Of a stretch of DNA of 41,860 nt, positions 1 to 7,756 are shown piece by piece. Below the pieces are notes generated by a model. It was not told the DNA's origin and made no database searches. It saw only the letters and a program-made list of their open reading frames with translations. How positions within the stretch are numbered: the stretch's first letter is position 1; each line of letters opens with the position of its first letter. The position numbers and the translations under genes are program-made. This DNA comes from Planctomycetia bacterium (lineage in GTDB: Bacteria; Planctomycetota; UBA8108; SXIK01). The stretch lies in NCBI GenBank assembly GCA_005772855.1, contig SXIK01000091.1, forward strand, positions 1 to 41,860, read 5' to 3'.

Positions 1-859
1 GCTTGTGAAGTGGGTAAAGAAGAATGTCCTTCACTGGCAGTGAGTGCTCGTGTTTTCGATCCAGCTTCCCGCGACCCTGTGTCTGGCCTACCAAGATCCA
101 ATTGGCTGCCCGATAGCAGGTTCCCCGGAAGCGGTCCCGGTCTATGAAGGTTTCCAGCAAAGCTGGCCGGTACCCATAGCGCTCTTGCCAGGCGAGCGGC
201 AGCTCCTGGACCACACCGGCGAGGATTCGCGAAGCCAGATTCCGCGATGTCACCCAGGGGAAGATCAGGAAGCGAGCATTGTTCACAACGAGGTGGAGGT
301 TTCTCCTGCGCTGCTCTAGTGACCAGCCGATGAAGCGATCCCGTGGCGCGATCTTCCAGGCAGCAGATCCGAAGCCCAGAGCGGCCAGGAGGTTCCCGTC
401 GCCGAAAACCAAGTACCGAATTTGGTCTCCCGACAACGGCTTGTAGCCAATATAGTGATGGCGCTCGATGAGCTCATTCCACAGCTTGGAATCTTGTGGT
501 TTCTCCACCCGTTGGAATACCAGATTGCCCAGGCTGCCGGCAGAGCGCGTGACCGGCGCGCGTGGATCGGATGCCGTCGTGAGCGCAGGGCGCGTCCGCC
601 CATTAGCGTTGCGGTTTCGGGGAGGCGGCAGAGAAATGAGGCCATCGCGCTGCATGCGCAGCATGGCTACACGGCAGGACATTTCCTTCAGACGGCCATC
701 GGGACGTAGCCACGACAAACCTTCGCAGGCAAGCTGCGAAAGTCGGACACGGCTCGCCCGTGGCTCTCCGGCGATGAGATCGCGAATCCAGGAGATCTCC
801 TCGCCCGTGAAGTCGCGGCCACAATAGCGGCTGATTTTGGACACCACTTTGGATTTCAT
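1..859 (-). CDS. DUF4338 (DruA-family) protein, C-terminus beyond the window edge
   Basis: An uninterrupted minus-strand frame of 286 codons runs from ATG 859-857 off the left edge. Residues about 122-286 carry the strongly conserved DUF4338 core: WNELIERHHYIGYKPL (127-142), then RYLVFGDGNLLAALGFGSAAWK, then RDRFIGWSLEQRRRNLHLVV (173-192), NNARFLIFPWV, ERYGYRPALLETF, and FRGTCYRAANWILVGQTQGR (244-263). The family includes DruA of the Druantia anti-phage system, but many members sit beside transposase genes, and the biochemical role is not known to me. The N-terminal 120 residues are basic and more variable. The start overlaps the stop of the upstream transposase as ATGA, so translation is probably coupled. 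The frame shows no stop or frameshift, unlike its neighbour. No druB-E genes lie in view, so a complete Druantia locus is not supported. Confidence 0.85.
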   Translation of the reverse strand, partial: MKSKVVSKISRYCGRDFTGEEISWIRDLIAGEPRASRVRLSQLACEGLSWLRPDGRLKEMSCRVAMLRMQRDGLISLPPPRNRNANGRTRPALTTASDPRAPVTRSAGSLGNLVFQRVEKPQDSKLWNELIERHHYIGYKPLSGDQIRYLVFGDGNLLAALGFGSAAWKIAPRDRFIGWSLEQRRRNLHLVVNNARFLIFPWVTSRNLASRILAGVVQELPLAWQERYGYRPALLETFIDRDRFRGTCYRAANWILVGQTQGRGKLDRKHEHSLPVKDILLYPLHK

Positions 860-2563
860 GGCGGCTTATTCTCTTTTGGTGCTCCAGCGCGCTTGGGCTT
901 CAAGGGGTACTGCCAAGCAGCTTTCTGCTCCGCGCTCAAGCTCCACGGCAGGAAGGCGTCGAGATCCTCGGGCGGCTTTCCGCCATTCAGGGCGCAAGCC
1001 TCGAAATAGGCAGTCAAATGCTTTTTCGGGTCGATACCGTTCAAAATCATCGTCTGGAACAGGGTGAAAAGCATGGCCCCGAGCGTGCCGCTCCACACCG
1101 AGCCGCTGCCATGGTAGTTCTTCCTCCCCACCACAGGATTCCGCAGCTGTCGCTCCGAGAGGTTATTGTGCATGGGGATCTCGGGGTGGTCGACGAAAAG
1201 GAACAACCCCGACCAGTGATTCTGAAGACTCTTCAGAGCCTTTCTCGCAGCCTTATGGAGCGCAGGATCAAGGAGCTCGCTTTTGCATGTTTCAAGCAAA
1301 ACGGCGAGAGCCTTTCGTAATTCCTGGTCTTCCTGACGGAACGGCTCCGAGTCCTGGGGAAGCTCGATACGTCGAGCATTTCGCGCGAAAAGATCGTTGA
1401 TTCTCTCCAACCAGCCGTCTGCCCAGGCACGGAGCTTCGGATACTCCTTGTGAATTCGGAAATAATCCTGTCGCACGTGAAACCAGCAGAATGCAATCAA
1501 GAAACGCCCGCTCTCTGCCAGGACCTTGTAGGCGCTGTAGCGGTCGGCGCTGATGATTCCTTCGGCGTTTTCCCCGAGGTGATTCTTCGGGACCTCGGCA
1601 GAGCGAGAGGGGTCCAGGAGAAAAACGCAGGTGTCTTGTGTGATCACTACCCACAGCCACCAACGGTGACCGACTTTTCCCGCCACCTCCACGAAGACCA
1701 GCCACCGTGTCTCATCCATGTGCCAGTGCTTGGCGACGCGACTGCGCTCGAGGATTTTTGTATACAGTGGTTGAAGAAGCTCTCCGAGGCGCTCCAGACC
1801 GCCCGTCAGCGTTCCTTGGGAAACAAAAAGTCCCTCGAGCTCAAGCACTTTGCGGACGCGGTACAGCGGTCGCTGAAAGAGAAACTTCTCAAGTAGAAGC
1901 CGCACCCAGAATTCAATGGAGAACAGCCCTTTGGGGATGAGCTTCGGGGGGCACGGCGTCGTAATAATTCCAGCTTTGCCCTCACATGGGCAGTCCTTGC
2001 GGTAACGCTTTCTTTTCTAGATTCGACGGATCACCCTGAAGATTAGATCAATCTCCTGGGAGTCTTCCGTGCCGAAATCGGCGTAGGGTTTCCCACAACA
2101 AGCACACCGTTTCTCTCCTTCCGGCAGATCAACAATGACCTCTTCGGTTTCGAGCTCGTCGTAAGAGTGGCGACCATGGCCCTTCGCGCCCTTCTTTTTG
2201 CCCCGCTTGCCTTTTTGCTTCGGAGCATTGGAGTCGTCCGGGGAACTCGCGGTGCTGGAATCCGCTTCGGAGCCATCCTCCGCAGCTGAAAGCTCCGGAT
2301 CTGGCGTCGGTTTGCCCTTCTGAGATTTTTGGCCAAACACTTGTAGCTTGAGCCAAAGGACTTGAGCTTTCAGAGCCTCATTACTCTTCGTGCTTCTCCT
2401 TGAGCTGGGCTGCTTGCTCATGAACGGTGGCTTCCAGCGTTTGAGCCAATTCCTTCCAGGCACGCTCTCGCTCGGAAGCACGGGCATGCTGCGCCTGCCA
2501 ATACTTGGCCTCGCAGCGAAGCCCGATCAGCTCGCGTTCGATATCGAGGACGTCCACCACCAT
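856..2563 (-). pseudogene. IS66-family transposase, frameshifted and amber-interrupted
   Basis: Three pieces on the minus strand join into one IS66 TnpC-like transposase. The N-terminal coiled-coil piece (2563-2381) stops after KEKHEE. One extra T (or two lost bases) near 2385 shifts the frame to NEALKAQVLWLKLQVFGQKSQ, followed by the Lys-rich linker and the zf-IS66 CACCGKPY ribbon. That frame meets a TAG at 2019-2017 and then continues in the same frame with KRYRKDCPC..IITTPCPPKLIPKG and the DDE domain down to 856. The catalytic residues are visible: D in HMDETRW, D in ISADRYSAY, E in NNLSERQL. The full length would be about 569 codons. With two disabling lesions a functional transposase is unlikely unless there is recoding. 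The stop overlaps the DUF4338 start as ATGA. Confidence 0.9.
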
Positions 2564-2631
2564 GCCGGAGATCCCAAGGAACGGCGGCGCCCGTGTTCAA
2601 CTATTTTCTGACCAATTCTCAGCGCGATTAC

Positions 2632-2926
2632 GGGATAGGCGGGAACGGGTTTACTGAATACCTACCTCCTTGCGGCCTTGATTGGGACACCCGGACCAAC
2701 GCTCCCTCACCATCGGCGCCCCTGGCGCGAGCAGCCGCAACCTTTCGCGGGCTGCAAAAGGTCTCATCACTGCCCGCGTGCGGTATATGCGCTGGCCGAC
2801 CCGGTTTGAACAGGACCTCCGAAAAGACGCACGAGTCAAGACAGGCCTGAATGGTAGAGCCAACGGTGCTCGCAACACTGGCCAGGCGGCTTTCTTGGGC
2901 GGGCTCGCCAGGCCCCCAGGCGCCGG
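2632..2926. other. Intergenic spacer after the IS66 end
   Basis: About 295 bases lie between the presumed IS66 terminus and the stop of the next minus-strand gene. Long frames cross it on both strands, but none has a recognisable domain or a good ribosome binding site, and they disagree in frame with the flanking genes. I see no RNA gene, convincing terminator or promoter. Confidence 0.5.
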
Positions 2927-3838
2927 TCAAATCCCCAGCCAATTGGCGGTCTTCTCCGGCTTCGGAGATTCGGCGAGCGCCCGCAGCCCCGCCAGCCCAG
3001 CCTCGAGCAATTCGGGCGAGGTGGAAGCTTCCGCATCCAGCACCCAGAGCGAGGAAATCTCCAGAAGAGGCATGGCCCAATCTCGATTCAAGCGGCCTTC
3101 ACCCAGGGGGATCGAGGTGAAGCGGGCACCAAAATCTCTGACCGTCAAGTGCGAACACGAGGCCTTGAGCGGCCAGTCGGCGAGAGGGTTACCTGGCCAG
3201 GATGCCGCGGCCCTGAGCGTGTCGGCCCAAACTGTGAGCGGAGCACCGCGAAACTCACGCAAGAGGTCTTGCATCTCCTTCAGGCTCGGAACCTCGTCGG
3301 GGAAGCCACCAGGGACCATTGCGATCTGCCGTCCGTAACGATCGGCCGATTCCAGAAGTCCCCCAAGGAAACTTTTCAGAGAATCGATCCTGCGGCACGC
3401 TTCATTGGCTCGCCGCTGGAGAATTTGCGCTCGACGATGGTCCACGAACGGCTGATCGGGCTGCAGTGAAAGCCACGCCTCACGCAACGACACCTCCAGC
3501 GCAATGGGGGTGAGGTGAATGACGGGAATCTCTTTTCGTTCGGCCTCGATCACCGTTTCAAGGCCCTGTTGAAGGGCTTGCTTTCGCTCGCCGGCGTCCA
3601 GTGAAGCGGCGTGGAAGGGACAGGGGGCACCGGACGGAAGCGACGAAGGAAACGGCAGGAACAGCTCGATGGAAGCAGCCGCATGCCCTGGTAAAAGCGC
3701 CTTCAAGGGTTCCCACTCAAATTTGCGGAGGGGAGCAGCAACGACGATGGCGTCCAACCCCAGGTCAAGCGCTGTGCGGGCAGTCACTGAAGCATCGAGA
3801 CCTTCCCGGGCCATCGAGAATGCTGCAAACTTTGGCAT
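2927..3838 (-). CDS. Probable TIM-barrel (sugar phosphate isomerase/epimerase-like) protein
   Basis: This 303-residue soluble protein has no signal peptide. It opens with a short strand and a helix (residues 1-30), then alternates hydrophobic strands and helices: DAIVVAAPL, IPVIHLTPIAL, RQIAMVPGGFPDEVPS, GAPLTVWADTLRA. That spacing resembles the xylose-isomerase-like TIM-barrel family (AP endonuclease family 2), including a PS-x-KEM segment where the family usually has a conserved Glu-containing strand. Clear metal ligands are not obvious, so the fold is suggested and the activity unknown. It lies 24 bp downstream of the TPR gene on the same strand. The gap contains TACAAT exactly 7 nt before the ATG and no Shine-Dalgarno sequence, so an internal leaderless transcript is possible. 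Confidence 0.6.
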   Translation of the reverse strand: MPKFAAFSMAREGLDASVTARTALDLGLDAIVVAAPLRKFEWEPLKALLPGHAAASIELFLPFPSSLPSGAPCPFHAASLDAGERKQALQQGLETVIEAERKEIPVIHLTPIALEVSLREAWLSLQPDQPFVDHRRAQILQRRANEACRRIDSLKSFLGGLLESADRYGRQIAMVPGGFPDEVPSLKEMQDLLREFRGAPLTVWADTLRAAASWPGNPLADWPLKASCSHLTVRDFGARFTSIPLGEGRLNRDWAMPLLEISSLWVLDAEASTSPELLEAGLAGLRALAESPKPEKTANWLGI

Positions 3839-3862
3839 ACGGGGGATTGTACCCCAGCGGAG

Positions 3863-4906
3863 TCAATTGCTGGCCGGAGTCACCTTGAGCACAGCGAGTA
3901 GCTTTTTTGCACGAGCGACATGTACGGGGTTCTCCCCTTTCTCGACGAAGAGCTTGAAATAGCGCTTCGACTCGTCAAGGGACCGGTTGAGGAAGTGAAT
4001 GTAGCCCAGGTTAAAGTAGACGTCGGCCTTGATCTCCGAGTGCGCCCGGGTGGCGACATGGTGCTCGAGCACCTTTGCAGCCTTGTCGAGCTCCCTGGCC
4101 TTGAGGAGACGATCGCCGAGGGCCCGTTCCACCTCGCCTTGAAATGCAGTGGACTGGTGTGCCTGGATCTGATTCGCGAAAGCCTCGTAAGCACCTCTGA
4201 GGTCTTGTGCCTCGAGGCGCTGCTCGATCGGCGCGGAGTCGACGAATCGCCCGCTCGAGGTTCCCGATCCCTCGGGAAGGGGTGGCATCTTCAGCGCCTC
4301 CTCGTCGACCACGAGGGCATACTCACGATCGGTCTCGACCTCGCTGGTCTTCACGCTCTTCGAGAGGCGGTTATTGACGTCGGATGCTTGAATCTTGGTG
4401 CTCGAATACCGCGGCTGCGTGGTTGGCGGCGCCGTCCTGGCTGGCTTCTCACCCAGGTCCAGCTCCTCAAAAATTCTCTTGCCCGGGGAACCCGGGCCCC
4501 GCTGAGAGAGATAAGCCCACGCGACCACGATGGCAAGAAGCCCCCCGAGTGTCACGAGGATCCAGATGGCGTAGGCACGGATGAAGTCCACGAGGCCATC
4601 GACTAGCGAGCCCGAACCATCGGTCGCAGCCGACGGGGAATCGGCAGGCTCGTTGGGCTTTTTCGTCGCCGCCGCGGCACTTGGTCCTCCCCCGGGGTTC
4701 TGTGACTTGGTCGTTTCTGGCGAGCCCTTTGCAGGCTGAGTGGGCGTTGGCGCTGTCTCCTTCGCTGTCTTGACAGAAATCTTCTTTGCGCCACTTGTGC
4801 TGTTGGTCTGGGCAAGGACCCTTTCGGATATCACTGCCGCAAGGAGGATCCAGCCTAGCGCCGCCGAAAGAATTGCCGCTCTGCCAAAGTGGATGTGGTT
4901 TCGCAT
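3863..4906 (-). CDS. Exported, membrane-anchored TPR protein
   Basis: The 347-residue protein begins with a signal peptide or first membrane segment (hydrophobic 10-30, possible cleavage after VLAQ near 33). A Ser/Thr/Pro/Lys-rich low-complexity linker follows (about 34-100), then a second membrane helix (about 112-133, AIWILVTLGGLLAIVVAWAY). The C-terminal half (about 215-347) is helical, with tetratricopeptide character, clearest in AKVLEHHVATRAHSEIKADVYFNLGYIHFLNRSLDESKRYFKLF. TPR repeats bind protein partners; no enzyme motif is seen. The start is the ATG at 4906. It diverges from the ABC transporter operon across 160 bp and precedes the TIM-barrel gene. The specific role is unknown. Confidence 0.75.
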   Translation of the reverse strand: MRNHIHFGRAAILSAALGWILLAAVISERVLAQTNSTSGAKKISVKTAKETAPTPTQPAKGSPETTKSQNPGGGPSAAAATKKPNEPADSPSAATDGSGSLVDGLVDFIRAYAIWILVTLGGLLAIVVAWAYLSQRGPGSPGKRIFEELDLGEKPARTAPPTTQPRYSSTKIQASDVNNRLSKSVKTSEVETDREYALVVDEEALKMPPLPEGSGTSSGRFVDSAPIEQRLEAQDLRGAYEAFANQIQAHQSTAFQGEVERALGDRLLKARELDKAAKVLEHHVATRAHSEIKADVYFNLGYIHFLNRSLDESKRYFKLFVEKGENPVHVARAKKLLAVLKVTPASN

Positions 4907-5031
4907 GGAGATTGGAACTCGAGAGGGTGGGAACGTTACCGGACAGTAAAGAGGTGGGAATCGCGGTAACTTGCCTGCTTCTTTTCAGACTTACCCATGT
5001 TACCAGACCGACCCAAACAGTTCATAAGTTT

Positions 5032-5060
5032 TTCACAATCGCTGGTCCACGGGATATGAT
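5032..5060 (+). promoter_or_regulatory. Sigma70-type promoter of the ABC/PDZ/VCBS operon
   Basis: TTCACA (5032-5037), a 17-nt spacer and TATGAT (5055-5060) match the consensus at 5 of 6 positions in each hexamer. The -10 element ends 7 nt before ATG 5068, so the transcript would start at or next to the start codon. The upstream ATG at 5056 lies inside the -10 hexamer and is therefore unlikely to be the start. Confidence 0.65.
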
Positions 5061-5067
5061 TCCCGCC

Positions 5068-6042
5068 ATGATAGGCGATGCCCTCACGCTGCGGGGAGTA
5101 ACCCACCGTTTCCGCGACATCAAGGTGCTCCAAGGGGTGGATCTATCCGTTGGAGAGGGCGAGATTTATGGTTTTCTGGGCCTCAACGGGGCCGGGAAAA
5201 CCACAACGATCCGCATCATTGTCGGTTTGCTCCGGCTTCAGGCTGGAGAGGTGCGGATCCTCGGCTCCGATGTTCGTTCGACACCTATTGAGGTTTACAG
5301 GAATGTTGGGGTGCTCTTCGAGGACTTCGCTGCTCACCCCTACCTCACTGGTCGACAACAGGTGTTGCTCCACGCCCGTTTCCTGGGATTGCCGCCAGCC
5401 GCCGCCCGCAGATCCGCTGACCGCTGGCTCGAGCGAGTCGGCCTCGCCTCAAAAGCCTCCTCGAAGGTGAAGGACTACTCTCTCGGTATGCGCCGCCGCC
5501 TGGGACTGGCCTGCTCCCTGGTCGCGTCGCCTCGGATCGTCATCCTGGATGAGCCCACCAATGGCCTGGATCCCCAGGGCATCGCAGACCTCAGAGGATA
5601 TCTCCAGAGCTTGAGCCTCAACGAAGGCCTGACGATCTTTCTTTCAAGCCATATCCTGGGTGAGGTCGAACAGCTTTGCACCCGGGTTGGAATCCTCCAC
5701 CACGGACGGATTCAGGTCGAGGGTGCAGTGAAAGATCTCACCGGCCGCGGTGTGCCGAAACATCGAGTGCGAGCCGTGCCCATGTCAAAGGCGAAGAAAG
5801 TGCTCGAAGCCGCAGGTGGCCAGGGAACCGTCAAGGTTGAACTCGCGGATGATTCGCTTGTGGCCGAGTTGACGCCCCAGGACGTGCCCCGACGTGTGCG
5901 TGAGCTCCTGGCGGCCGGAGTTGAGCTCTACGAAGTCTCGCCTCGTATCGAGAGTCTCGAGAGCGTTTTCCACCGCATGGTGAGCGTCGAAGAGAACACG
6001 AGCCCGGACCACCCGCCGGAGCAGAGTGCCCATTGCCAGTAA
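5068..6042 (+). CDS. ABC transporter ATP-binding protein (ABC-2 type)
   Basis: This 324-residue cytoplasmic ATPase energises the permease encoded next to it. Motifs in order: Walker A GLNGAGKT (38-45), a Q-loop position occupied by Glu (VLFED, about 85), a degenerate signature YSLGMRRRLGL (137-147), Walker B IVILDEPT (157-164) with catalytic Glu162, D-loop GLDP and switch His195 in LSSH. Residues about 235-324 form an extra C-terminal domain typical of drug- or polymer-exporting ABC-2 ATPases. ATG 5068 is preferred over ATG 5056 because the latter falls within the -10 box; the mRNA is probably leaderless. The 3' end overlaps the permease start by 10 bp. The substrate is unknown. Confidence 0.92.
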   Translation: MIGDALTLRGVTHRFRDIKVLQGVDLSVGEGEIYGFLGLNGAGKTTTIRIIVGLLRLQAGEVRILGSDVRSTPIEVYRNVGVLFEDFAAHPYLTGRQQVLLHARFLGLPPAAARRSADRWLERVGLASKASSKVKDYSLGMRRRLGLACSLVASPRIVILDEPTNGLDPQGIADLRGYLQSLSLNEGLTIFLSSHILGEVEQLCTRVGILHHGRIQVEGAVKDLTGRGVPKHRVRAVPMSKAKKVLEAAGGQGTVKVELADDSLVAELTPQDVPRRVRELLAAGVELYEVSPRIESLESVFHRMVSVEENTSPDHPPEQSAHCQ

Positions 6043-6881
6043 TCTCGCCTCGCCGCCTGGCTCGATTGACATGGCTTGAGATCTGCAAGTTGCGGCGCCA
6101 GCGCCTCTCGCTCTTCGTGCTGGGCTTGCCGGCCGTGGTGTCGGCGTCGGTGCCCCAGGGGTTCTGGCTCGCGTCCGCCGAGGGCCTGCAGGGCTTTCTG
6201 GCCTTTTCGACTGCGCTCAATCTGGCACTTCTGCTGGGCTGCTTCCTGCTACTTATTCACGCCTCCGCCTCGATCGCCTGGGAGCGAAGCGAGAAGACCC
6301 TGAGGAATTATCTGACCGGTCCAGTGAAGCGGAGCGAGGTCTTTCTTTCACGGTTTGTTGCTCTCGAGCTCGAGATGTTGCTTCTCCTCAGCCTCGTCGT
6401 GGTCGCGGCACACCTCTCGACCAACTCCCACTTCGCTTTTGAGGATATTCGAGGCGAGGCGATCGAGCCCCTCTTCCTCGCCGAGGACATCACGCCACAC
6501 CTCTGGCTTGCGATCGCCTACTTCGTGCCGGCCGCGGCGGCACTGGTGAGCGTGGGCTTGTTGGTCTCGGTGATTTGCGCAACACCAGCCGTGGCCACTG
6601 CCCTGGCCCTGAGCTTGCTCCTGTGCCTTGACATCGCCAAGTCGGTCTTTTCGGGACGGTCGAACTGGGTCTCCTGTCTGTTCAGCAGCTATCTGCCCAC
6701 GCTGTTCGACCGCACCTCGTACCTCTTTGGCGTCCAGGGGATGTCGGAAGGGAAGAGCGACGCACTCTGGCCCGATAGCTCGCCGCACCATTGGTTTGTC
6801 TGGATCGTGCCCGCAGCCACGCTTCTTGTCTCCGTCACCGGGTCACTCGCGATCTTTGTCAGGAGGGACTACGCGGAATGA
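6033..6881 (+). CDS. ABC-2 type transporter permease
   Basis: The 282-residue integral membrane protein has about six hydrophobic helices. They begin around 25-48, 55-85, 108-130, 155-185, 188-205 and 253-275, and the protein closes with the VRRDYAE tail common to ABC-2 permeases. A cytoplasmic N-terminal amphipathic stretch (RLARLTWLEICKLRRQR) precedes the first helix, as usual in this family. The start appears to be TTG at 6033, because no ATG or GTG exists upstream in frame before the homologous N-terminus; a GGAG lies 11 nt before it. It overlaps the ATPase gene by 10 bp and the next gene as ATGA. It should form the membrane channel with the ATPase. Confidence 0.88.
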   Translation: MPVISPRRLARLTWLEICKLRRQRLSLFVLGLPAVVSASVPQGFWLASAEGLQGFLAFSTALNLALLLGCFLLLIHASASIAWERSEKTLRNYLTGPVKRSEVFLSRFVALELEMLLLLSLVVVAAHLSTNSHFAFEDIRGEAIEPLFLAEDITPHLWLAIAYFVPAAAALVSVGLLVSVICATPAVATALALSLLLCLDIAKSVFSGRSNWVSCLFSSYLPTLFDRTSYLFGVQGMSEGKSDALWPDSSPHHWFVWIVPAATLLVSVTGSLAIFVRRDYAE

Positions 6882-7756
6882 TCGTCACGTTTTCGCTTTG
6901 TGCGCTCCTTCTCGAGTCTTCGACTGTGCCCGAGGCTCAAGTCCCGAGCTTCTTCGGCGTACACACCCAGGCACCGGCCTTTGAGGACGAGGGACTCGCG
7001 GACCCAGATCTCGCACCCGGTGTAGCCGTCATAGTGGTTGTAGAGAACTCACCGGCGGCCGTGGCGGGACTCAAAGTTGGCGATCGCCTCCTCGCCGTCA
7101 ACGGTGAAAGCCCGCGCACACCGCAACACCTCGAGGCCTTCGTGGCATCCCGGCCCGTCGGTACCCGACTGAACGTGAGGCTGCGGCGAGGAGTCGAGCT
7201 GATCGATGTTGAGGCCACGACGGTGGGGCGGCTCGAGCCCAGGGCTGCGCCGGATGTCAGGTATTTCATCGAGGGGGTGAAGCTCGGTCTTGCCCTCGTC
7301 ACGCTCAGCGAGGAGGAGTCGCGGGCCGCCGGTGTCGGCCCGGGTGACGGCGTCCGTGTCCGCAGGCTGCTCGAGGGCAGCCCGGCCAAGGGACGCCTCG
7401 TTCCGGGCGACGTGATCATCTGTGTTGACGGGAAGCAAGTGCACGGAGGTGACGACTACTTGGCCATCTCGCGGTCGATCGAACGCGGCAAGGAGGCACG
7501 GTTCAGGATCGTCCGCCAGGCGCAGCCGCTCGACGTGACCGTGTGCGCTCGAGCTCCCGAACGCTATCTCACCCGGCTTCATTTTCCCCTCGTTGTCATC
7601 TACCAGAACGATCGGAAAAAAGACGAGACGACCCTCGGCTTGGTACTGAACATCTTCAAGTACACCCGCGAGGAGCACCGAAGGACTTACCGGCTATTGT
7701 GGATCTTCAGCATCACGACCGGCACCAACGAGGAGCTCGAGGAGGTCCAGGAGTGA
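6878..7756 (+). CDS. Exported protein with two PDZ domains
   Basis: This 292-residue protein has a short N-terminal hydrophobic signal (1-20). Two PDZ domains follow: the first about 45-110 (VIVVVENSPAAVAGLKVGDRLLAVNG), the second about 130-220 (VRRLLEGSPAKGRLVPGDVIICVDG). Both have the GD-x-[IL]-x-x-[IV]-[ND]-G carboxylate-binding loop. No protease domain is attached, so it is not a DegP/HtrA enzyme; it more likely binds C-terminal tails in the periplasm. The last 60 residues (LHFPLVVIYQND..TTLGLVLNIFKY..YRLLWIF) are rich in beta-strand-like segments and not assigned. The start overlaps the permease stop as ATGA and has a good AGGAGG site at 6861-6866. The end overlaps the next gene as GTGA. 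Confidence 0.82.
   Translation: MIVTFSLCALLLESSTVPEAQVPSFFGVHTQAPAFEDEGLADPDLAPGVAVIVVVENSPAAVAGLKVGDRLLAVNGESPRTPQHLEAFVASRPVGTRLNVRLRRGVELIDVEATTVGRLEPRAAPDVRYFIEGVKLGLALVTLSEEESRAAGVGPGDGVRVRRLLEGSPAKGRLVPGDVIICVDGKQVHGGDDYLAISRSIERGKEARFRIVRQAQPLDVTVCARAPERYLTRLHFPLVVIYQNDRKKDETTLGLVLNIFKYTREEHRRTYRLLWIFSITTGTNEELEEVQE

Larger units (their letters stand above)
1..2631 (-). mobile_element. IS66-family element with DUF4338 gene, left end outside window
   Basis: The block holds a broken IS66 TnpC-type transposase followed, in the same direction, by a DUF4338 gene that continues past base 1. Read from its upstream side, the likely terminus is at about 2631, where the minus strand begins GTAATCGC; IS66-family inverted repeats typically begin GTAA. 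If so, 2632-2639 (gggatagg) would be one copy of the 8-bp target duplication usual for the family. The other end is not in the window, so the repeat pair and duplication cannot be verified. The transposase is inactivated, so the element is probably not autonomous. Inclusion of the DUF4338 gene in the element is inferred from the ATGA coupling. Confidence 0.6.

Noticed and set aside
1-859. Complete Druantia defence locus
   Set aside because: Only the DruA-like DUF4338 gene is visible and it is linked to a transposase. No other dru gene lies in the window.
2682-3338. Long plus-strand frame (218 codons) opposite the TIM-barrel-like gene
   Set aside because: Low-complexity Arg/Ser/Pro composition, no domain and no ribosome site. 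The minus-strand frame has a coherent protein-like sequence.
3920-4606. Plus-strand frame of 228 codons
   Set aside because: It is antisense to the TPR gene, whose signal peptide, membrane helix and repeats are clear.
5029-5037. DnaA-box-like TTTTTCACA
   Set aside because: It matches a relaxed consensus but is 20 kb from dnaA and isolated, and its end forms part of the -35 element of a good promoter.
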